Shown here one piece after another: positions 1 to 6,840 of a stretch of DNA of 8,192 bases (its first letter is position 1; each line of letters starts with the position of its first letter). The stretch spans positions 1 to 8,192 of the forward strand of contig JAQUMG010000076.1 of NCBI GenBank assembly GCA_028718265.1, in the 5' to 3' direction. The notes under the pieces are model-generated. The model saw nothing but the letters and a program-made list of their open reading frames with translations. It had not been told where the DNA came from and ran no database searches. Source of the stretch: Candidatus Omnitrophota bacterium. GTDB lineage: Bacteria; Omnitrophota; Koll11; JAHIPI01. The translations under genes and the position numbers were made by a program.

Positions 1-351
1 TTCTATTTTATCGCCCAAATACGATTCCGCATCCTGCTTTATCTTTTGTAAAATAAACGCCGATATCTGCTGAGGCGTATATTCTTTACCATAAACCTTG
101 AATTTAAAATCTGAACCCATCTTGCGTTTTGCGGCCTGTATGGTTCCTTCTGCATTTATAGCCGCCTGGCGCCGTGCAGGTTCGCCGACCAATCTCTGCC
201 CGTCCTTTGTAAACGCAACGTAAGAAGGAAAAGCCTTGCCCGAAGCAACACCAGCCCCTTCAGCAGAAGGAATAATTACGGGTTTGCCCCCCTCCATGTA
301 TGCCGCCGCTGAATTTGATGTACCTAAGTCTATTCCTATTATTTTAGCCAT
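1..351 (-). CDS. dnaK: Molecular chaperone DnaK (Hsp70), N-terminal 117 residues only
   Basis: DnaK is the ATP-dependent cytoplasmic Hsp70 that binds unfolded polypeptides and works with DnaJ and GrpE. Only the first 117 codons are present; the frame is still open at the window edge. The start is ATG at 351, preceded by a good Shine-Dalgarno. The Hsp70 signature IDLGTSNS (residues 7-14) is the first phosphate-binding loop of the actin-like nucleotide-binding domain. [10 protein letters not shown] (54-63) and KRKMG (75-79) are also typical Hsp70 blocks. Two indels stand out. After AEG (30-32) there are about five extra residues (GVASGK region) compared with E. coli DnaK. Between KRKMG and YTPQQIS (91-97) the roughly 23-27 residue insert of E. 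coli-type proteins is missing, as in Bacillus DnaK. It is last in the hrcA-grpE-dnaK order, 19 bases after grpE, and so should be under CIRCE control. Identity is certain; the C-terminal part and any dnaJ lie outside. Confidence 0.97.
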   Translation of the reverse strand, partial: MAKIIGIDLGTSNSAAAYMEGGKPVIIPSAEGAGVASGKAFPSYVAFTKDGQRLVGEPARRQAAINAEGTIQAAKRKMGSDFKFKVYGKEYTPQQISAFILQKIKQDAESYLGDKIE

Positions 352-364
352 ACTCGTCTCCTTT
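352..364 (-). promoter_or_regulatory. dnaK ribosome binding site
   Basis: On the minus strand AAAGGAG occupies 364-358, six bases before the dnaK ATG at 351. It is the strongest Shine-Dalgarno in the window and lies wholly in the 19-base grpE-dnaK gap, so dnaK is expected to be translated independently and well. This fits its need for higher protein levels than HrcA and GrpE. Confidence 0.85.
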
Positions 365-370
365 GTATGA

Positions 371-856
371 TCATTTACCGTTATCTTTTTTCTTACCAAT
401 CTTAATGAACGCCGGTCTCAATAACCTGCCATTTATCCTGTATCCCGGCTTCAATTCCTCTACTATGAGCCCGTCGCTCTTTTCCTCTGATTCTACTACC
501 TCCACCACTTCGTGCTGATGAGGATCAAATTTTTCTCCTACGGTCTTTATCCTTTCAACGCCTATTTCTTTCAAAAAACCCTGCATCTGCAACTGTATCA
601 TATCTACGCCTTCCTGCACTGCTTTAAAATCTTTCGCCTCTTTTATATGCTTTTCCGCTATTTCCAGATTATCCAATATCGGCAAAAATTCCAAAATCAG
701 GACGTCGTTGGCGTATCTTACGGAATCTGTTTTCTCCTTCTCGAGGCGCTTTTTCGTATTCTCAAGCTCGGCGCATGCCCGCAGGTATTTATCCTGAAGA
801 GCTTCATATTCTTTTTTGGAAACCATCATGTCGGAGTTATTTTTATTATCTTCCAT
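371..856 (-). CDS. grpE: Nucleotide exchange factor GrpE
   Basis: GrpE is the homodimeric cytoplasmic factor that releases ADP from DnaK and so drives the chaperone cycle. This copy is 161 residues from the ATG at 856, somewhat shorter than the E. coli protein, mainly through a short N-terminal tail. Residues about 13-75 form the long charged coiled-coil helix ([20 protein letters not shown] region) that mediates dimerisation. The C-terminal beta domain carries the family signature, beginning at [15 protein letters not shown] and ending at the [16 protein letters not shown] block near the C-terminus; this part contacts the DnaK ATPase lobe. A TTG lies directly before the ATG (859) and is a possible alternative start. 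The gene start overlaps the hrcA stop by 11 bases, with no clear Shine-Dalgarno, so translation is probably coupled to hrcA. The order hrcA-grpE-dnaK is the classical CIRCE operon. Confidence 0.97.
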   Translation of the reverse strand: MEDNKNNSDMMVSKKEYEALQDKYLRACAELENTKKRLEKEKTDSVRYANDVLILEFLPILDNLEIAEKHIKEAKDFKAVQEGVDMIQLQMQGFLKEIGVERIKTVGEKFDPHQHEVVEVVESEEKSDGLIVEELKPGYRINGRLLRPAFIKIGKKKDNGK

Positions 857-1592
857 CAATTTCGTCCAATACTTCGGATAACATAGTAGCTAAAAAATCT
901 ACCATGGGCACTACTCTTTCATATACCATACGCTTGGGCCCTATGACACCCAATCTTCCTGAAACCTTACCTCTTTTTTTATAGCCCCTGCTCACGATGC
1001 TGCAATCTTGCAGATAACCCAGTTTATTTTCTCTGCCTACGGAAATTGCAAGTTTTCCTTCGTCCGTTTCGCCGCATAAAATATGCAGTATGATATCCCT
1101 ATCCTCGAAACACCTGAAGATGGCGTATAATTTTTTAAAGTCTCTGAACTCGGGCTGCTCAAGTATGTGGCTCGTGCCGTCAAGATACACCTTTTCAAAC
1201 TGCGTCACCACGGTTATGCCGACATACTTGGTAAGATCCGATATAAGGCTGGATGTCCTTTCCATGGCGTCTTCAGCCGAGTTAACGCCCTGGTGGTAAT
1301 TTTCTTCGATGGACCCCATTATGTTACCGCTCAGATCCTTGACCTGCATTAAAGAATCTATGTAATATCTATAGCCTTCGTCCGTAGGAACTCTTCCGGC
1401 GGACGTGTGCGGATGCATGATGAAACCCAGCTCTTCGAGCTCCGCCATAACGTTCCGTATGGTCGCGCTCGATAAGCCCAGGATATCGGCGACACAAGTT
1501 GACCCTACGGGCATAGCCGAATGCACGTGAGAGTTCACGATTATCCTCAAGACTTCTTCCTGCCTCTTATTTAATTTCTTTGAAACATGCAT
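846..1592 (-). CDS. hrcA: Heat-inducible transcription repressor HrcA, short form
   Basis: HrcA binds CIRCE operators and represses chaperone genes; its activity depends on chaperonin GroEL in studied species. The N-terminal winged helix is clear (residues about 5-75), including the strongly conserved SSATIRNVMAELEELG and HTSAGRVPTDEGYRYY blocks. The C-terminal part has the expected LDGTSHILEQPEF (137-149), a VGREN element (185-189) and the GVIGPKRMVYERV block (215-227). The protein is only 248 residues, against about 340 for usual HrcA. The loss is internal: residues near 123-129 (YVGITVV) run straight into the LDGTSHILEQPEF block, so about 90 residues, corresponding to the inserted dimerising domain, seem to be absent without any frameshift. 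ATG at 1592 is preferred over TTG at 1598, because the weak GTGAG at 1605-1601 is correctly spaced only for the ATG. CIRCE and a promoter lie just upstream, so it should be autoregulated. Confidence 0.95.
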   Translation of the reverse strand: MHVSKKLNKRQEEVLRIIVNSHVHSAMPVGSTCVADILGLSSATIRNVMAELEELGFIMHPHTSAGRVPTDEGYRYYIDSLMQVKDLSGNIMGSIEENYHQGVNSAEDAMERTSSLISDLTKYVGITVVTQFEKVYLDGTSHILEQPEFRDFKKLYAIFRCFEDRDIILHILCGETDEGKLAISVGRENKLGYLQDCSIVSRGYKKRGKVSGRLGVIGPKRMVYERVVPMVDFLATMLSEVLDEIDGR

Positions 1593-1614
1593 AGCCAAAT
1601 CTCACTTTTAGATA

Positions 1615-1645
1615 GATTAGCACTCTGTTTCTTAGAGTGCTAATC
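1615..1645. promoter_or_regulatory. CIRCE operator (HrcA binding site)
   Basis: The sequence TTAGCACTC (1617-1625), nine spacer bases (1626-1634) and GAGTGCTAA (1635-1643) match the CIRCE consensus exactly. The symmetry extends two more bases on each side, giving perfect 11-base arms at 1615-1645. It lies immediately downstream of the predicted -10 box and covers the expected transcription start, then ends 24 bases before the hrcA ATG. HrcA bound here would block initiation; as RNA the same palindrome could form a 5' UTR hairpin. Confidence 0.98.
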
Positions 1646-1649
1646 TGCT

Positions 1650-1677
1650 ATTTTATCACTCTATTTCGGTTTGTCAA
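1650..1677 (-). promoter_or_regulatory. Sigma-70-type promoter of the hrcA-grpE-dnaK operon
   Basis: On the minus strand a perfect TTGACA (-35, 1677-1672) is followed by a 16-base spacer and TAAAAT (-10, 1655-1650), five of six matches to consensus. Transcription should start near 1643, at the edge of CIRCE. The -35 box begins one base after the hflX stop codon (1679). The vegetative promoter with an operator at +1 is the standard arrangement for HrcA control, rather than an alternative heat-shock sigma factor. Confidence 0.88.
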
Positions 1678-1678
1678 G

Positions 1679-2929
1679 TCATTTTAAACTTTTATTTTTT
1701 GAAAATACCGAAACAAGCCTGATAGGAATCTTCGCTTCTATATATATGGAATCCTTTCTGTATTCTTCTTTCAGGACCTTGCCGTACTGCCGTATTAAAC
1801 TGTATTTTTTCATCTCGGTATGCGGCAATAACACCCTTATCCTGGTTGTGAGTCGTGATAATTCAAGGCTAAGTCTTTCCACCAGCTCATTAATACCGTC
1901 TTCTTTCAGGGCCGATATTACAACCGGCGATTCAAACTGCCTTTCGATATTCAAAAGCAGCATATTGTCGCTTATCTTGTCTTTTTTGTTCAATACATTT
2001 ATTACGGGCTTATCCTCTATGCCAAGGTCTTTTAAAACCTTCTTTACGGCCAGGGTACACTCGTTTATTTTCGGATGGCTGGCGTCTATGACGTGAAGAA
2101 GGATATCTGCGTGAACGGCTTCTTCCAGAGTGGCCTTAAAAGACTCTACCAGATGGTGCGGAAGATTATGTATAAAACCTACCGTATCCGCAAAAAGAAT
2201 ACTCTGATTATCCGGAAGAACATATCTTCTCACCGTGGGATCAAGGGTGCTGAAAAGTTTATCTTTGACATACACGTCCGCCTTGGTAAGCACATTAAAA
2301 AGAGTGGATTTCCCTGCGTTTGTATAGCCCACTATGGCAATAGTCGAAGCAGAAAATCTTTCTCTATTTTTACGGCGCGCATCTCTTTGTGCCGTTACGT
2401 CGTCCAGGTCTTTTTTCAGGCGCGCTATTTTATCCCTTATCTTCCGCCTGTCTATCTCCAGTTTTTGTTCGCCGGGGCCGCGGGTACCTATGCCGCCGCC
2501 GAGCCTGGAAAGCATTATGCCTTTCCCTACCAGCTTAGGCAAAAGATATGTCAGCTGGGCCAATTCCACCTGTATCTTTCCTTCCTTTGAATGGGCTCTC
2601 TGAGCGAATATATCGAGGATAAGTTGTGTCCTGTCGATGGTTTTTATGCCGACGGTGTCCTCAAGATTTCTCTGCTGGGTCCCGCTTAAATCGTGGTTGA
2701 ATATTACGACATCGGCGCCCTCGTCTTCGGCTACTCCCGCTATCTCCTCCACTTTGCCTTTACCTATTAAACATCTAGGCGAAAATTCGGAGCACCTTGC
2801 AAAAATTTCGCCGGCAATCTTTACTCCGCTGGAAAGGACAAGCTCCCTCAGTTCATCATAGAGGTCTTCTATGCTCCAGTTCGAGTCTTCTTCCGCGTGT
2901 CTGACTGTAACTAATATAGCTTTTTCCAT
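1679..2929 (-). CDS. hflX: GTPase HflX
   Basis: HflX is a TRAFAC-class GTPase that binds the large ribosomal subunit; in E. coli it splits stalled or hibernating 70S ribosomes, notably after heat stress. The predicted protein is 416 residues. Residues about 5-190 are the HflX N-terminal and linker region: [10 protein letters not shown], then [14 protein letters not shown], then the [19 protein letters not shown] stretch (144-162), followed by a coiled coil. The G domain has G1 GYTNAGKST (201-209), G3 DTVGF (248-252), G4 NKKD (314-317) and G5 SAL (339-341). A short C-terminal domain follows. I chose ATG 2929 (MEKAILVTV) because homologues begin here; farther upstream starts (2974, 3001) only add an Arg-rich stretch read from the miaA 3' end. 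The start overlaps miaA by 19 bases, with no strong Shine-Dalgarno, suggesting coupling. The miaA-hflX neighbourhood is known from E. coli, where hfq lies between; here hfq is absent. Confidence 0.96.
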   Translation of the reverse strand: MEKAILVTVRHAEEDSNWSIEDLYDELRELVLSSGVKIAGEIFARCSEFSPRCLIGKGKVEEIAGVAEDEGADVVIFNHDLSGTQQRNLEDTVGIKTIDRTQLILDIFAQRAHSKEGKIQVELAQLTYLLPKLVGKGIMLSRLGGGIGTRGPGEQKLEIDRRKIRDKIARLKKDLDDVTAQRDARRKNRERFSASTIAIVGYTNAGKSTLFNVLTKADVYVKDKLFSTLDPTVRRYVLPDNQSILFADTVGFIHNLPHHLVESFKATLEEAVHADILLHVIDASHPKINECTLAVKKVLKDLGIEDKPVINVLNKKDKISDNMLLLNIERQFESPVVISALKEDGINELVERLSLELSRLTTRIRVLLPHTEMKKYSLIRQYGKVLKEEYRKDSIYIEAKIPIRLVSVFSKNKSLK

Positions 2930-3831
2930 ATCTTGTTTATCAAGACCTTGTCGTTGCCGCCTAACTTCAGCCATGTTGCGCCTTTTTCGCGCCTGAACCA
3001 TGTCAGCTGCCGTTTTGCATAGCGCCTTGTGTTTATTTTAATCAGGTCCTTTGCCTCGTCACGCCCTGTCTTACCGTTAATATAATCATCGATCTCCTTA
3101 TACCCCAATACCGCTTTCGCGGTTCTGCTCAATCTAAGCCGCTTTAATTTTTCTACTTCTTTAGCTGCGCCACGCCGGAACATATCATCTACGCGCCTAT
3201 TTATGCGTCCGTACAATTCATCGCGGTTTCTATTTAATATAAAAACCGAGATGTCGTATTCGTTTTTAAGGCCGATTGTCTCTTTGTGCTGTTCGGATAT
3301 CGGCCTGCCGGTTAACTTATAGACTTCCAGCGCCCTTACTATTCTTCTTGTATCATTAGGATGTACCTTGGCGGCGTAAACAGGATCTATGCCGGCCAGC
3401 CTGTCATATATTTTTGCGTTTCCTGCCTGCCTGGCCTCTTTGTAAATCTTTCTCCGCAATTTTTCGTCCTTCGCCGGAGACGGAAACAATCCCTCTATGA
3501 AGGCCCTCGCGTATAAACCGGTACCGCCTGCTATTATAGGCACCTTGCCGCGCCTGATTATTTCATCTGTGATTTTTTTTGCTTTTTCTATAAAATCGGC
3601 CGCGCTCCATTCTTGCGAGGGCTTCAAAATTCCGATAAGATAATGAGAAATAGTTCTGCGCAGTTCATAAGAGGGATACTGGCTCAATATCGCCATGCCT
3701 TTATAAACCTGCATGGAATCGCAGGAGATAATCTCGCCGTTTATCTTCCTGGCAAGTTTTACCGCAAACTCGCTCTTGCCGACTCCCGTCGGGCCTAACA
3801 AAAATATTATCTTCGGCTTAGTTTTATTCAT
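2911..3831 (-). CDS. miaA: tRNA dimethylallyltransferase MiaA
   Basis: MiaA transfers the dimethylallyl group from DMAPP to N6 of adenosine 37 in tRNAs reading UNN codons, the first step toward ms2i6A. The protein is 306 residues, the normal family length. It carries the P-loop GPTGVGKS (13-20), the DSMQVYKGM substrate-binding motif (38-46), [17 protein letters not shown] (99-115), [14 protein letters not shown] (157-170) and the C-terminal [14 protein letters not shown] segment (268-281). The loop after DSMQVYKGM is unusual: the common DIGTAKP is replaced by AILSQYP. ATG 3831 is chosen because the P-loop then sits at its usual distance; an upstream in-frame extension to 3888 only reads the transporter gene. 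It overlaps the MFS gene stop by eight bases and the hflX start by 19, so it is embedded in a coupled operon. Confidence 0.97.
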   Translation of the reverse strand: MNKTKPKIIFLLGPTGVGKSEFAVKLARKINGEIISCDSMQVYKGMAILSQYPSYELRRTISHYLIGILKPSQEWSAADFIEKAKKITDEIIRRGKVPIIAGGTGLYARAFIEGLFPSPAKDEKLRRKIYKEARQAGNAKIYDRLAGIDPVYAAKVHPNDTRRIVRALEVYKLTGRPISEQHKETIGLKNEYDISVFILNRNRDELYGRINRRVDDMFRRGAAKEVEKLKRLRLSRTAKAVLGYKEIDDYINGKTGRDEAKDLIKINTRRYAKRQLTWFRREKGATWLKLGGNDKVLINKIWKKLY

Positions 3832-4981
3832 GTTTTCTGACGTTTCCGGCGATAAACTTGACCAACGCCGCCTCTGCCGCCACTGCAATTATCGATACCG
3901 CTGCCGCAACGATATAAGGAGCGCGGATGCCGAATTTTTGCGCCAAGAATCCGCCGGCTAACGGCCCAAAAAAAGCACCCGCACTGAGAAAGGCCTCGTG
4001 GAGGCCGCTCTTCTTCCCTTTATCCGCCGAACCGTATAAACTATAGAATATGCTGGAAAAATACGTCATTCCGCAAGATAACCCTAAAAAGATCATCGCA
4101 ATAATAAGGTGCGCAGTCTGCGAAGAGAAAGCCACTGCCAATAAAGAGAAAAAAGCAAAGAGTTGAAATAAAATTAAAAGCCATAATTTATAATGCCATT
4201 TATGCGTTTTGCCGAGAATGAAAAACATTACGGTCTGGGCAAGTGTTATTACAAATATAAAAATTCCCACCATGCCTGCGGAAAAACCCAATTCCGTACC
4301 CAGCTTCGGAAACAGATTCCGCATAATACCGACATTAAACCAACTCACAAAATTCGCGCACCAGGCTACATACAGGAAAACCGCATGATTAGCCGGCCTG
4401 TTCTTGTCGATTTCGGGGATCGCGCGTTCGCCCCCGCCATTCTTCTCCGGCGGTACAAGCGGCTGTCTGTATAAAAACGCTATTACGGCCAGAACTAATA
4501 GAACGCCCAGGGCGAAGGGCGCCTTCGGATTAAACGCGAATAAGAAACCCGCGAAGAAAAATCCCAGCATAAGCCCCGCGCTCCACGATATGTTAAATAT
4601 CATGAGCGAATTTACAAGTTTGTGTTTATTCAGCCCCTGGGAAAGCCATGACTGCAGTGTAGGCCAAAACATACACATGGATGCGCTGCCAACTATATAA
4701 GCTATTAGCACCTGTTCCGTGGTTTTAAGAAAAGGCAGGACGGAATTCGCCGATATAAAAAGACAGCATCCCACCAGGAGAATTTTTCGCCGGATGAATC
4801 TATCGGCCATACCGCCTACTATGATTACTCCTGCAGAATAGACCAATGAGCCAATGGCGCCGAAAACACCTAACGTGAGCGAGGTGGCGCCGAACATATA
4901 AATAAGAAAGAGCGGTATCGACAAAAGAACCGCTCCTAAAGCCAAATCTGCCAAAAATGCGGATATATAGAAATTAAACAT
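3824..4981 (-). CDS. Major facilitator superfamily transporter
   Basis: A 385-residue integral inner-membrane protein with about 12 hydrophobic segments in two halves joined by a hydrophilic loop (residues about 172-198, with GGGER). The MFS motif A is visible after the second membrane segment as GGMADRFIRRK (56-66). A membrane-embedded FWPTLQSWL (105-113) and, in the C-terminal half, SGLHEAFLSAGAFFGPLAGG (325-344) are distinctive and resemble a broad group of uncharacterised MFS_1 proteins. The substrate cannot be told from sequence; drug or small-metabolite efflux is possible. A GAGAGG Shine-Dalgarno (4990-4985) lies very close to the ATG at 4981, with a TTG codon between them. The start is 18 bases after the TPR-SPOR gene stop, and its own stop overlaps miaA, so it belongs to the same operon without an obvious functional link. 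Confidence 0.9.
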   Translation of the reverse strand: MFNFYISAFLADLALGAVLLSIPLFLIYMFGATSLTLGVFGAIGSLVYSAGVIIVGGMADRFIRRKILLVGCCLFISANSVLPFLKTTEQVLIAYIVGSASMCMFWPTLQSWLSQGLNKHKLVNSLMIFNISWSAGLMLGFFFAGFLFAFNPKAPFALGVLLVLAVIAFLYRQPLVPPEKNGGGERAIPEIDKNRPANHAVFLYVAWCANFVSWFNVGIMRNLFPKLGTELGFSAGMVGIFIFVITLAQTVMFFILGKTHKWHYKLWLLILFQLFAFFSLLAVAFSSQTAHLIIAMIFLGLSCGMTYFSSIFYSLYGSADKGKKSGLHEAFLSAGAFFGPLAGGFLAQKFGIRAPYIVAAAVSIIAVAAEAALVKFIAGNVRKHE

Positions 4982-4999
4982 CAACCTCTCGGGGTTTCA

Positions 5000-5815
5000 C
5001 TATGGGCACACCTTCGCGGCATAACCTTTATTCTGCAGGTTTTTTGCCATATCCTCGGCATCTCTCATACGGGAATAACTCCCGATTCTGACTCTGAAAA
5101 AAGACTGACCGTCTACGTTCACCGTCTGGATATTTGCGTCAAATCCTTTTACCTTAAGTTCTTCGCGTAATTTCTCCGCATTTTCGATCCTGTTAAATGA
5201 TCCTACCTGAACGCTGTAAGTTATTAAACCGGAACCTTCGCCTTTAAGGAGTTTGGCTTCGAGACTATCCGGATAAAGCCTGAGCAGTTTATCGTAATAC
5301 TCTTTAGCTGTCGCCGCGTTTTCCAATTTTGAATAACAGTCGCCCAGCCTGTAATAAACTACATTCAACCTGTCTGAATCCGGAAAGCGCCTGGCTGCCT
5401 TTTCGTAATAGTCCCTGGCCTGCCTGTATTCACCGTCCAGATAATAAGAATCGGCGATTCCTATATTTGCCTCGGCTAAAAATTTTTTATCCTTGCTATT
5501 CTCCGCTACTTTTAAAAAATGGTCGCGCGCCTCGTCGAATCTTTTTAATTTAAGGAGCGCTTTTCCGATAAGGCACCTTATCTGCTCGTCGCGCTTCGGT
5601 TTCCGATCAAGATAGGTTTTGCCTATACGAAGGACTTCCTCGTAATCGCCTTTCACAAGAGCTTCTTCGGCGTTAGTGGCTTTGAAAATTTTTTCTTCCT
5701 GTTCCCGCGCATCTTCGGAAGGCCCCCTGTCAAATATACTCGTGCCGCCATAAGCCGGAGCGGCAATAAAAACAATAAACAGGGCCATAGTTATATACTG
5801 CGTTCGTTTCATCAT
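5000..5815 (-). CDS. Exported TPR-repeat protein with C-terminal SPOR domain
   Basis: A 271-residue protein from ATG 5815 (a second ATG follows at 5812). It opens with a classic signal peptide: Lys-Arg, a hydrophobic core (YITMALFIVFIAA) and a likely signal peptidase I cut after AYG (about residue 23). No lipobox Cys is seen. Residues about 45-190 contain three or four TPR-like helical repeats of the ALVKGDYEEVL, KRFDEARDHFLKV, YLDGEYRQARDYYEKAARRFPDS and AKEYYDKLLRLYPDS type. A SPOR domain begins at TYSVQVGSF (199) and runs to the C-terminus, with the second half VRIGSYSRMRDAEDMAKNL. SPOR domains bind denuded glycan strands of septal or remodelled peptidoglycan, so a periplasmic role in cell-wall growth or division is inferred. 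Longer TTG (5851) or GTG (5839) starts would place a polar stretch before the signal peptide and are less likely. The gene follows the radical SAM gene by 48 bases. Confidence 0.88.
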   Translation of the reverse strand: MMKRTQYITMALFIVFIAAPAYGGTSIFDRGPSEDAREQEEKIFKATNAEEALVKGDYEEVLRIGKTYLDRKPKRDEQIRCLIGKALLKLKRFDEARDHFLKVAENSKDKKFLAEANIGIADSYYLDGEYRQARDYYEKAARRFPDSDRLNVVYYRLGDCYSKLENAATAKEYYDKLLRLYPDSLEAKLLKGEGSGLITYSVQVGSFNRIENAEKLREELKVKGFDANIQTVNVDGQSFFRVRIGSYSRMRDAEDMAKNLQNKGYAAKVCP

Positions 5816-5822
5816 GAGATTT

Positions 5823-5851
5823 ATTCTATCACAGCTCACCGCATTCTTCAA
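5823..5851 (-). promoter_or_regulatory. Possible promoter of the TPR-SPOR gene
   Basis: On the minus strand TTGAAG (5851-5846) and TAGAAT (5828-5823) are separated by exactly 17 bases, four and five matches to the sigma-70 boxes. The -10 ends only seven bases before the ATG at 5815, so the transcript would start at or next to the start codon. There is no Shine-Dalgarno in front of this ATG. The call rests on motif match alone and may be chance. Confidence 0.45.
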
Positions 5852-5863
5852 GTGCGGCGTAGG

Positions 5864-6784
5864 TTAGACATCAGGCACGATATTAGTGCCGGCGAAGTCA
5901 TTATCAACGGCGCCATCCATATATTCCTGGACCCATCCGTTTCTCAGGTTATATTTTTCCAGAGTTGCCAGCGCTCCGGCGTATTCTTTTTTGTTTATCC
6001 GCCGGGAAATTTTTTCGTACCTGAAGGCGTTATAAGCCGGATAATACTGGCTCATAAAAGAAATATACGCGTCTCTGCCAAGGTTCTGTGATATAAACTT
6101 AAGGACTGCCTCGGTACCGCTGATATCATTAGGAAGGACAAGATGCCGTATAATCACGCCTTTTTCGGCTATGCCGTCCTTGGCTATTTTCAAATTCCCG
6201 ACCTGCCTGTACATCTCCTTTACCGCAGCCTGGTTGACTTCGACGTAATCCGGACAGGCCGAATACTTGGCAGCCTCCTTATTATCGCCATAACGCATAT
6301 CGACAAGATATATATCAATTAGGCCACCTAAAAGGGCCAGTGTCTTAACCGCTTCATAGCCGCTTGAGTTATAAACGACAGGAATTGTAAGGCCCATTTT
6401 TCGGGCACTGATTATAGCCGCTGCAATATTTGGCGCGAAGTGAGTAGGCGTAACAAGATTGACGTTGTGAGCTTTCTCTGTCTGGAGAGATATCATGAGA
6501 GAGGCGAGTTCTTTAACATCAAAATCTTTGCCGTGTTCGACCTGGCTTAATTTATAATTCTGACAATATGCACAGCGCAGATTGCAGTGCGCGAAAAATA
6601 TTGTTCCTGAGCCGTTATATCCTGATATAGGAGGTTCTTCGCCGAAGTGAAGGTGCACGGAATAGACCTCTGTCTTGTCGCCTGCCTTGCAAAAGCCGAT
6701 TTCGCCCTTATTGCGGTTCACCCTGCAATCTCGAGGGCATATAGTGCAGCATTCCAAAAACTTTTTAATTTCTTTCTCAGTCAT
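5864..6784 (-). CDS. PflX-like radical SAM protein (COG1313 type)
   Basis: A 306-residue cytoplasmic radical SAM enzyme. The cluster motif CNLRCAYC (Cys 67, 71, 74) should hold the 4Fe-4S cluster that cleaves S-adenosylmethionine. An N-terminal Cys set (12, 13, 16, 20, 32; CTICPRDC followed by GEIGFCKAG) and the blocks LHFGEEPPISG, NLVTPTHFAP, VVYNSSGYE, IIRHLVLPND and SFMSQYYPA match the PflX group, which is related to pyruvate formate-lyase activating enzymes. The true substrate of this group is not established, and no glycyl-radical enzyme is present in the window. ATG 6784 gives the usual short N-terminus before the first Cys pair. No Shine-Dalgarno is visible; the -10 box ends 11 bases before the ATG. 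It is the first gene of the run leading to hflX. Confidence 0.9.
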   Translation of the reverse strand: MTEKEIKKFLECCTICPRDCRVNRNKGEIGFCKAGDKTEVYSVHLHFGEEPPISGYNGSGTIFFAHCNLRCAYCQNYKLSQVEHGKDFDVKELASLMISLQTEKAHNVNLVTPTHFAPNIAAAIISARKMGLTIPVVYNSSGYEAVKTLALLGGLIDIYLVDMRYGDNKEAAKYSACPDYVEVNQAAVKEMYRQVGNLKIAKDGIAEKGVIIRHLVLPNDISGTEAVLKFISQNLGRDAYISFMSQYYPAYNAFRYEKISRRINKKEYAGALATLEKYNLRNGWVQEYMDGAVDNDFAGTNIVPDV

Positions 6785-6795
6785 ATAGGAAATTT

Positions 6796-6824
6796 AGTAT
6801 ACATAATTCCACCGCGCTTGTCAA
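6796..6824 (-). promoter_or_regulatory. Sigma-70-type promoter ahead of the radical SAM gene
   Basis: On the minus strand a perfect TTGACA (6824-6819), a 17-base spacer and TATACT (6801-6796, five of six) form a near-consensus promoter directly after the porin terminator. Transcription would begin near 6789, leaving only about five untranslated bases before the ATG at 6784. It probably drives the radical SAM, TPR-SPOR, MFS, miaA and hflX genes. Confidence 0.82.
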
Positions 6825-6840
6825 TGTACTATGGCTGAAA

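Noticed and set aside
512..886. Plus-strand open frame of 124 codons opposite grpE, and similar plus-strand frames across the window
   Set aside because: They lie opposite well-identified genes, show no recognisable domains and have no evident ribosome binding sites; the conserved motifs are all in the minus-strand frames.
846..1592. Frameshift or pseudogene explanation for short HrcA
   Set aside because: The frame is continuous from the winged helix to the final signature, with both ends well conserved. A frameshift would disrupt one end; an in-frame deletion or lineage variant fits better.
2930..3001. Longer HflX starting at 3001 or 2974
   Set aside because: The extra residues are Arg-rich, lie entirely over the miaA 3' end and have no counterpart in HflX proteins, which begin at the [13 protein letters not shown] segment.
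3832..3888. Longer MiaA starting at 3888
   Set aside because: The added stretch reads the transporter 3' end out of frame; the ATG at 3831 puts the P-loop at its usual position.
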